In this document: positions 5,121-8,879 of the stretch, piece after piece
Layout: each line of letters opens with the position of its first letter
Numbering within the stretch: position 1 is the first letter of the stretch
Assembly: GCA_018609665.1 (NCBI GenBank)
Contig: JAHENN010000199.1
Span: forward strand, 1 to 8,879
Source of the DNA: Haloarculaceae archaeon
Lineage (GTDB): Archaea; Halobacteriota; Halobacteria; Halobacteriales; Haloarculaceae
Direction of reading: 5' to 3'
DNA length: 8,879 nt
Program-made: the position numbers and the translations under genes
Notes under the pieces: model-generated
Database searches by the model: none
Told to the model about the DNA's origin: nothing
The model's input: the letters and a program-made list of their open reading frames with translations, nothing else

Positions 5121-7291
5121 GGCTCCGGCGGCGCCCCCTCCCAGGCGTCGAGGTCGCTGTAGAAGTTCAGCATGCCGATGCCGAGCTTCTCGGGGTCGAC
5201 GTCGATGTGCTCCTCGCGTTCCTCCGGCGGGAACGACGGGTAGACGCTGTAGTCGCCCAGCTCGACCCGGTTGCGGTGGGTGTACCGCTCGTCGATGAGC
5301 ACCCGGACCCCGTAGTCGTCCGGCGAGCGGACGACCCGGCCGAGCGCCTGCCGCGTCTTCCGCACCGTCGGAATCTCGACGGCGTAGCGCCAGCCGGCGT
5401 CGCCGTCGTCGCCGAACGCCTCCGCGTAGGCCCGCTGGACGGCCTCCATCCGGTCGTCGAGGTGCGGGTACGGGACGCCGACGACGACGACCGTCCGGGC
5501 GTCGTCGTCGTCGAAGCTGACGCCCTCCGCCAGCGTCCCCCACAGCGACGTGAACAGCACCGCGTCGTCGTCGGCGACGAACTCCTGTCGGAGCTCCTCG
5601 GCGGCGACGCCGGGCTCGTCGAGGTACGGCGTCGCGTCGCCGGCAAAGCGGTGGTAGTACCGTTCGGCCTCGGCGTAGCTCGGGAAGTACGCCAGCGTGT
5701 TGCCGGGCGTGAACCGGACGGCGTCGGCGATGGCGCCGCCGACGGTCTCCTGGACCGCGGGGTCGTCCCGCTGGCTGGCGAACAGCGCCGGCGTGTCGAC
5801 GGCGTACGTCCGGCGGCGCTCTTCGGGGAACTGCTCGCCGTAGGCCATCGTCAGCGGGTCCTCGAGCCCCAGGACGTCCTCGGTGACGTCGAACGGCCGC
5901 AGCGTCGCGCTCATCAGCACCGTCGCGTGCAGCTCCTCGAACAGCGGCGCCGTCACCTGCCGCGGCAGGCAGGTGTACAGCTCGGCCCGGCCGACGACCC
6001 CCGTCTCGGTCCGCCGGACGCCGACGACCGGGTACTGGCCCGGCTCGACGGCGGCCTCCATCCACTCGTCGATGAACGCCGCCGCCGAAAGCGTCGGACA
6101 CTCCTTGCGGGTCGTCGTCTCGCCGTCCTTGTAGGCCTGTTCGTAGCGACGGTCCAGCTCCTCGCCGAGCGCCAGCGCCGCCTCGAGGTCGGCGGCGTAC
6201 CCCTGGCCGGTGTACGCCTGGAGGAACGCCACCGAGAGGTCGTCCCGGCCCTCCTCGCTGGCGACGGTGACGTCCTCCCACTCCTCGCCGACGGCCTCGC
6301 GGTCGCCGAAGCCGAACGACGCCTCGTAGGTGTCGACCAGCGCGGTCCGGAACGCCCGGATGACGTTGGCCGCCGGCTCCGCGCGGGCGTCGTCGCAGTC
6401 CTCGAGTTCGTCGACGGCGCCGTCGAGCGTCCGCTCGGCCAGCGTCCGGGTGGCGTGCTCGCGGGCCGAGTCCGCGACGTTGTGGGCCTCGTCGAACACC
6501 GCGACGATGTCCTCCGGGTCGCGGCCGAGCCACCGGAAGAACTGCTCGCGAATCATGGGGTCCAGCAGGTGGTGGTAGTTGCAGATCGCCAGGTCGATGC
6601 CCTCCATGCCGTCCTTCAGCAGCTCGTAGCCGCAGAGCTCCGCCTCGTGGGCCCGCTCGTAGATCTCCTCCGGCGTCCGGACGTCGTCGTAGAGCCACGC
6701 GTAGAAGTCGTCGGTGTCCTCGGTGAGGTTGTTGTAGTAGCGGTCGCAGACGTTCCGCTCCTCCCGGAGCGCCTCGATGCCGGTCTCGAGGTCGTCGAGC
6801 TCGTCCATCACGGCGCCGCGGGCCTCGGCGGCCTCCTCGTCGCCGTCCCGGCTGGCCGCCAGCAGCTCCGCCTCCCGGTCCTCGAGGTCGTCGACCTGCT
6901 CCTCCATGTCGACGAGGTCGCGGGTCGCGTCCCGGAGCACCTGACACTCCTCGTAGCCGACGTCGATGTGACACATCGACCCCTTCCCGCGGAAGACGAC
7001 CGTCCGGATGGGGTCGTCGGCGTTGATGGCGCGGGCCTCCTCGATGAACTGGCGCGTCTGCTGGTGGACGTTCGTCGTGATGACGACCGTCTTGCCCGCC
7101 GCACGGGCGTACTCGAGGGCGGGGGTCAGCGACGCGAGCGTCTTGCCGGTGCCGCAGGCGCCCTCGAAGAGGACGTCCCGCTCCTCGACGAGCGCCTCCC
7201 GGATGCGTTCCATCGCCTCCGCCTGGTGGTCGTACGGCTCCTCGTACGGGAAGAATCGCCGGGAGCCGTCGGACCTCGACACGTCTGTCAC
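5117..7291 (-). CDS. ATP-dependent DNA helicase, Rad3/XPD/DinG-type SF2 with probable Fe-S cluster
   Basis: The 724-residue protein (from GTG 7291) is a 5'-3' type superfamily 2 helicase. Visible motifs are Walker A GACGTGKT (44-51), DEAH (267-270), SATL (461-464), motif V around WGTLAEGVSF (584-593) and motif VI QALGRVVR (648-655). Cys 107, 116, 182 and 220 lie between motifs I and II, where XPD and DinG hold a 4Fe-4S cluster. A Glu/Asp/Leu-rich coiled-coil-like stretch (about 122-180) lies between the second and third cysteines. Family members unwind DNA in repair or at R-loops and damaged forks; the exact role here is unknown. A TATA box centred at 7308 is 26 nt before another in-frame GTG at 7282 and only 17 nt before GTG 7291. 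The true leaderless start may therefore be 7282 (721 residues). It is followed by the overlapping HNH gene (GTGA). Confidence 0.92.
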   Translation of the reverse strand: MTDVSRSDGSRRFFPYEEPYDHQAEAMERIREALVEERDVLFEGACGTGKTLASLTPALEYARAAGKTVVITTNVHQQTRQFIEEARAINADDPIRTVVFRGKGSMCHIDVGYEECQVLRDATRDLVDMEEQVDDLEDREAELLAASRDGDEEAAEARGAVMDELDDLETGIEALREERNVCDRYYNNLTEDTDDFYAWLYDDVRTPEEIYERAHEAELCGYELLKDGMEGIDLAICNYHHLLDPMIREQFFRWLGRDPEDIVAVFDEAHNVADSAREHATRTLAERTLDGAVDELEDCDDARAEPAANVIRAFRTALVDTYEASFGFGDREAVGEEWEDVTVASEEGRDDLSVAFLQAYTGQGYAADLEAALALGEELDRRYEQAYKDGETTTRKECPTLSAAAFIDEWMEAAVEPGQYPVVGVRRTETGVVGRAELYTCLPRQVTAPLFEELHATVLMSATLRPFDVTEDVLGLEDPLTMAYGEQFPEERRRTYAVDTPALFASQRDDPAVQETVGGAIADAVRFTPGNTLAYFPSYAEAERYYHRFAGDATPYLDEPGVAAEELRQEFVADDDAVLFTSLWGTLAEGVSFDDDDARTVVVVGVPYPHLDDRMEAVQRAYAEAFGDDGDAGWRYAVEIPTVRKTRQALGRVVRSPDDYGVRVLIDERYTHRNRVELGDYSVYPSFPPEEREEHIDVDPEKLGIGMLNFYSDLDAWEGAPPEP

Positions 7292-7304
7292 TCCGGTTCG
7301 TTCG

Positions 7305-7311
7305 AATAAAA
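7305..7311 (-). promoter_or_regulatory. TATA box of the helicase-HNH operon
   Basis: The minus strand reads TTTTATT inside GC-rich flanks, centred at 7308. Expected initiation is near 7282, which coincides with an in-frame GTG. CGTTCG occurs on both sides of it (7299-7304 and 7313-7318) as a direct repeat, which could matter for regulator binding. Confidence 0.65.
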
Positions 7312-7360
7312 GCGTTCGGCGCGCGCGGCGGAACTGGAGTCCCGGCGGCGACGGCGGTCA

Positions 7361-7381
7361 CCCGACGACGTCGACGTCGGG
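7361..7381. other. Inverted repeat between sec61-beta and helicase
   Basis: Perfect 7-bp arms, CCCGACG and CGTCGGG, flank a 7-bp loop. It lies in the 162-bp non-coding gap downstream of sec61-beta and upstream of the helicase promoter. It could form a 3'-end hairpin for the sec61-beta transcript, but no T-tract follows. GC-rich sequence makes such dyads fairly common by chance. Confidence 0.3.
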
Positions 7382-7453
7382 GTTTCGAGGCGGTCGTCGA
7401 CCGTCCGGGGGTCGGGTCGTTCGCCGCGGCGACGGCGATAGAAGAGGCGACGG

Positions 7454-7615
7454 TCAGGCCAGGGCGTTCAGCAACAGGACGAAGACGCCCAGCAGGACGC
7501 CGAAGGCGACGACCGTCCGGGGGTCCATCGTGGGCGCGTTGCGGCTCTCCTCGTCGAAGTACCGGACCAGCCCCGCGCTGGACATCAGCCCGCCGGAGTT
7601 CTCACCGCTGCTCAT
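7454..7615 (-). CDS. secG: Preprotein translocase subunit Sec61-beta (archaeal SecG)
   Basis: The 53-residue protein is the small beta subunit of the SecYE-beta protein-conducting channel in the cytoplasmic membrane. It shows the typical archaeal layout: a polar cytoplasmic N-terminus rich in Ser/Gly (MSSGENSGGLMSSAGLVRYF), a short charged linker (DEESRNAPTMDP), and a single C-terminal membrane helix (about 34-52, VVAFGVLLGVFVLLLNALA). The open frame extends 21 codons upstream to 7678, but ATG 7615 is the start. The conserved N-terminus begins there, and a TATA-like element sits about 25 nt before it. The gene is monocistronic and divergent from thioredoxin. Membership in the Sec channel is known for the family; the sequence match is strong for a protein this small. 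Confidence 0.93.
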   Translation of the reverse strand: MSSGENSGGLMSSAGLVRYFDEESRNAPTMDPRTVVAFGVLLGVFVLLLNALA

Positions 7616-7634
7616 ACACGACGATTCGCGCCGG

Positions 7635-7650
7635 GTATCGTAAGCGTTTC
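7635..7650 (-). promoter_or_regulatory. Promoter of sec61-beta
   Basis: On the minus strand CGAAACG (BRE-like) is followed by CTTACGATAC, centred near 7640 and 25 nt before the ATG at 7615. It fits a leaderless transcript. The TATA match is imperfect. Confidence 0.45.
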
Positions 7651-7685
7651 GACCCGCGCCCGTGGGGTTCGACCGCACCCGGGTG

Positions 7686-7698
7686 GAAAACCCTTATG
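7686..7698 (+). promoter_or_regulatory. Promoter of the thioredoxin gene
   Basis: GAAAACCCTTATG combines an A-rich BRE-like part with a CTTATG TATA-like box centred near 7696. Initiation about 26 nt on would be near 7722, giving a leader of about 5 nt before ATG 7727. No Shine-Dalgarno is present. The divergent sec61-beta promoter lies about 55 bp away in the same intergenic region. Confidence 0.6.
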
Positions 7699-7726
7699 AG
7701 CGCGGCTCGAGAAATCACACGTAGCG

Positions 7727-7993
7727 ATGCCCGTCACCCTCAAGGACTTTTATGCGGACTGGTGCGGCCCGTGCAAGACGCAGGACCCCATCCTCGACGA
7801 ACTCGAGGAGGACTACCCGGAGGTCGACTTCGAGAAGGTCAACGTCGACGAACAGCAGGAGATCGCAAACGAGTACCAGGTACGGTCGCTGCCGACGCTC
7901 ATCGTCGAGGACGACGACGGCGTCGTCGAGCGGTTCGTCGGCGTCACCCAGCGGGACGACCTCGAGACGGCCATCTCGCAGGCCGAGGCCTGA
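7727..7993 (+). CDS. Short thioredoxin-family protein (CGPC)
   Basis: The 88-residue thioredoxin-fold oxidoreductase has an active site W12-C-G-P-C16 and the cis-proline P56 in RSLPTLIV; both cysteines are present, so disulfide reduction is expected. The conserved core continues to FVGVTQRDDLE (70-80). It is shorter than the usual 105-110 residues. The chain begins right at the strand leading to the active site and so lacks the N-terminal beta-alpha unit. I recall similar short versions in other haloarchaea, so this is probably a natural form and not a truncation, and the start fits its promoter. The protein is cytoplasmic and acidic (DEQQEIANEY, EDDDG). It acts alone or with a thioredoxin reductase elsewhere. 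It is monocistronic with a T-tract after the stop. Confidence 0.92.
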   Translation: MPVTLKDFYADWCGPCKTQDPILDELEEDYPEVDFEKVNVDEQQEIANEYQVRSLPTLIVEDDDGVVERFVGVTQRDDLETAISQAEA

Positions 7994-8030
7994 CGCCGGC
8001 GGACGTTCCCGACACCGCTCCCCGACGTCT

Positions 8031-8041
8031 ATCCTTTTTTC
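8031..8041 (+). terminator. T-tract terminator of the thioredoxin gene
   Basis: ATCCTTTTTTC lies 38 bp after the thioredoxin stop, with six T in a row in very GC-rich surroundings. Archaeal RNA polymerase terminates at such T-tracts without needing a strong hairpin. Confidence 0.6.
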
Positions 8042-8118
8042 ATCCGTGCCGTGCGGCGTGACAGCTGGTCGTTTCCGTTGCTCGCGTACCGAACGTGACA
8101 CCCCAACGCGGATACGCC

Positions 8119-8136
8119 GGACGGTGTCGGCCGTCC
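8119..8136. other. Inverted repeat upstream of glpK
   Basis: Arms GGACGG and CCGTCC (6 bp, perfect) surround a 6-bp loop. It is not near a predicted promoter. With this base composition it may be chance. Confidence 0.25.
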
Positions 8137-8258
8137 AGCGCAGGTATCGTACGACCCGAACGGCGGCCGCCGTGGCCGGCACTGCGGCGGACGGCCCGGC
8201 TCCCGGAACCGCGCGGGCTGAATCCGTCGGAGGGTCGTCTCCCGCCTCCCGGCGGCGG

Positions 8259-8282
8259 CTCGGACCGGGCGCTCGGTCCGGG
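8259..8282. promoter_or_regulatory. Dyad upstream of the glpK TATA box
   Basis: Perfect 7-bp arms CGGACCG (8261-8267) and CGGTCCG (8274-8280) enclose GGCGCT. The pairing extends by one GU-type and one GC pair to 8259/8282. It ends about 32 bp before the TATA box, a usual place for an activator site. It could also be a chance GC dyad. Confidence 0.35.
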
Positions 8283-8310
8283 ACAGACCGTCTTCGACCG
8301 GGCCGTACGA

Positions 8311-8320
8311 ACGTTTATTA
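8311..8320 (+). promoter_or_regulatory. TATA box of glpK
   Basis: ACGTTTATTA is the clearest AT-rich box before glpK, with TTTATTA centred at 8317. Initiation is expected near 8343-8344, leaving a leader of about 68 nt with no close Shine-Dalgarno. That is unusual beside the leaderless genes around it. Confidence 0.65.
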
Positions 8321-8333
8321 CGACGCGGCGGGA

Positions 8334-8355
8334 GGTGTGCTCGCGTCGACACACC
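8334..8355. promoter_or_regulatory. Candidate glpK operator over the transcription start
   Basis: GGTGTG (8334-8339) and CACACC (8350-8355) form a perfect inverted repeat with a 10-bp spacer. Its centre (8344.5) falls on the predicted start of transcription, a good place for a repressor to block initiation. The half-sites are 16 bp apart centre to centre. Which regulator binds, if any, cannot be told. Confidence 0.4.
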
Positions 8356-8411
8356 ACCGGTGAACCACCGCGGGCGAGGCGGAGAGCGACGGCAGACGCC
8401 CACAGAACACG

Positions 8412-8879
8412 ATGACGGAACACACCTACGTCGGCGCGATCGACCAGGGGACGACCGGCACCCGGTTCATGATCTTCGACCACGCGGGACAGGTCGTCGC
8501 CAACGCCTACGAGAGACACGAACAGATCTACCCGGAGCCGGGCTGGGTGGAGCACGACCCGACGGAGATCTGGGACAACACCGAGACGGTCGTCGAGAGG
8601 GCGCTCCGGGAGGCGGGGCTCGACCCCGAGCAGCTCGCCGGGCTGGGCATCACGAACCAGCGGGAGACGACGCTCGTCTGGGACGAGGCGACGGGCAAGC
8701 CCATCTACAACGCCCTGGTCTGGCAGGAGCGTCGGACCACCGACCGCGTCGGGGAGATACGGGCCGACGAGAAGGTCGAGTGGATACGCGAAAAGCCCGG
8801 CCTGGTCGCCGACGCCTACTTCTCGGCGACGAAGGTCGAGTCGCTGCTGGACAACGCCGACCCCATCAAGCTCGAGCGC
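8412..8879 (+). CDS. glpK: Glycerol kinase, N-terminal 156 residues (cut by window edge)
   Basis: The FGGY-family kinase phosphorylates glycerol to sn-glycerol 3-phosphate with ATP in the cytoplasm. In haloarchaea this is the entry step for glycerol made by Dunaliella-type algae. The N-terminal landmarks are clear: phosphate-binding DQGTTGTRFMIFD (11-23), EQIYPEPGWVEHDP (37-50), NQRET (82-86, including the glycerol-contact Arg-Glu), VWQERRTTD (103-111) and DAYFSATK (134-141). This is about 30% of a roughly 510-residue enzyme; the frame is open to the right edge. The ATG at 8412 gives the expected N-terminus. It is the only gene seen with a long leader and dyads near its promoter, which fits regulated catabolic expression. 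Further glp genes may follow outside the window. Confidence 0.95.
   Translation, partial: MTEHTYVGAIDQGTTGTRFMIFDHAGQVVANAYERHEQIYPEPGWVEHDPTEIWDNTETVVERALREAGLDPEQLAGLGITNQRETTLVWDEATGKPIYNALVWQERRTTDRVGEIRADEKVEWIREKPGLVADAYFSATKVESLLDNADPIKLER

Larger units (their letters stand above)
7994..8411. other. Non-coding interval between thioredoxin and glpK
   Basis: No convincing gene is seen in these 418 bp. Open frames here are Arg/Pro-rich, lack the acidic composition of the real proteins and have no promoter. The stretch holds a T-tract terminator, two GC-rich dyads (8119-8136 and 8259-8282), the glpK TATA box, an inverted repeat over the predicted start of transcription, and a leader of about 68 nt. 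Confidence 0.7.

Noticed and set aside
5207..7309. 700-codon plus-strand open frame opposite the helicase
   Set aside because: The opposite strand of GC-rich coding DNA with G/C at third positions stays open by composition. The product is Arg/Val/Leu-rich, has no motif or promoter, and lies over clear helicase motifs.
5121..7361. Long open minus-strand frame continuous with the HNH gene, suggesting a 980-residue fusion
   Set aside because: The upstream two thirds read the helicase gene in the wrong frame and give Arg/Gly/Pro-rich sequence with no domains. The GTG at 5120 with GTGA overlap explains the true start.
8346..8360. GlpR-like half-site TCGACA near the glpK start
   Set aside because: Only one half of the inverted hexamer I recall for Haloferax GlpR is present; the second half at the right spacing is missing.
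8040..8555. Minus-strand open frames across the glpK upstream region
   Set aside because: They are Arg/Pro-rich, without haloarchaeal acidic composition or promoter, and partly lie over the start of glpK.

Overview
The window reads as haloarchaeal (class Halobacteria) chromosome. It is very GC-rich. The predicted proteins are strongly acidic (Asp/Glu-rich, Lys-poor). Promoters look archaeal: an AT-rich TATA-like box about 25-30 nt upstream of start codons, usually with no Shine-Dalgarno, which implies leaderless transcripts. Several proteins are recognisable archaeal or haloarchaeal types: a 53-residue Sec61-beta, a Rad3/XPD-type iron-sulfur helicase, a short CGPC thioredoxin and a glycerol kinase. 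No RNA gene, CRISPR array, IS element or integrase was found.

Layout. Positions 1-3688 (minus strand) hold four exported or membrane proteins. In transcription order they are: a surface protein with a C-terminal anchor (2942-3688); a paralogue of it with a membrane span followed by a cytoplasmic winged helix-turn-helix (1932-2945, ATGA overlap with the first); a secreted coiled-coil protein with an acidic repeat tail (641-1774) that has its own TATA box, a palindrome and phased repeats upstream; and a third paralogue of the first two that runs off the left edge (1-594). Positions 3775-4427 (plus) hold a 57-residue two-span membrane peptide and a 2H phosphoesterase ('2'-5' RNA ligase' family), overlapping by one base. 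Positions 4419-7291 (minus) hold the helicase and, overlapping it by 4 nt, a tail-anchored HNH/zinc-ribbon protein whose 3' end overlaps the 2H gene convergently by 9 bp. Sec61-beta (7454-7615, minus) and thioredoxin (7727-7993, plus) diverge from a shared 111-bp promoter region. A 418-bp non-coding stretch with several dyads then leads to glpK (8412 onward), cut by the right edge.

How the parts may work together. The left cluster is the most unusual part. Three related extracytoplasmic domains lie side by side, and one is fused through a membrane span to a DNA-binding domain, which suggests a membrane-bound one-component sensor-regulator with companion surface proteins. The helicase and HNH genes are translationally coupled and may act together on DNA. 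Sec61-beta, thioredoxin and glycerol kinase look like ordinary housekeeping or catabolic genes. DUF numbers given below are from memory and were not checked against a database.
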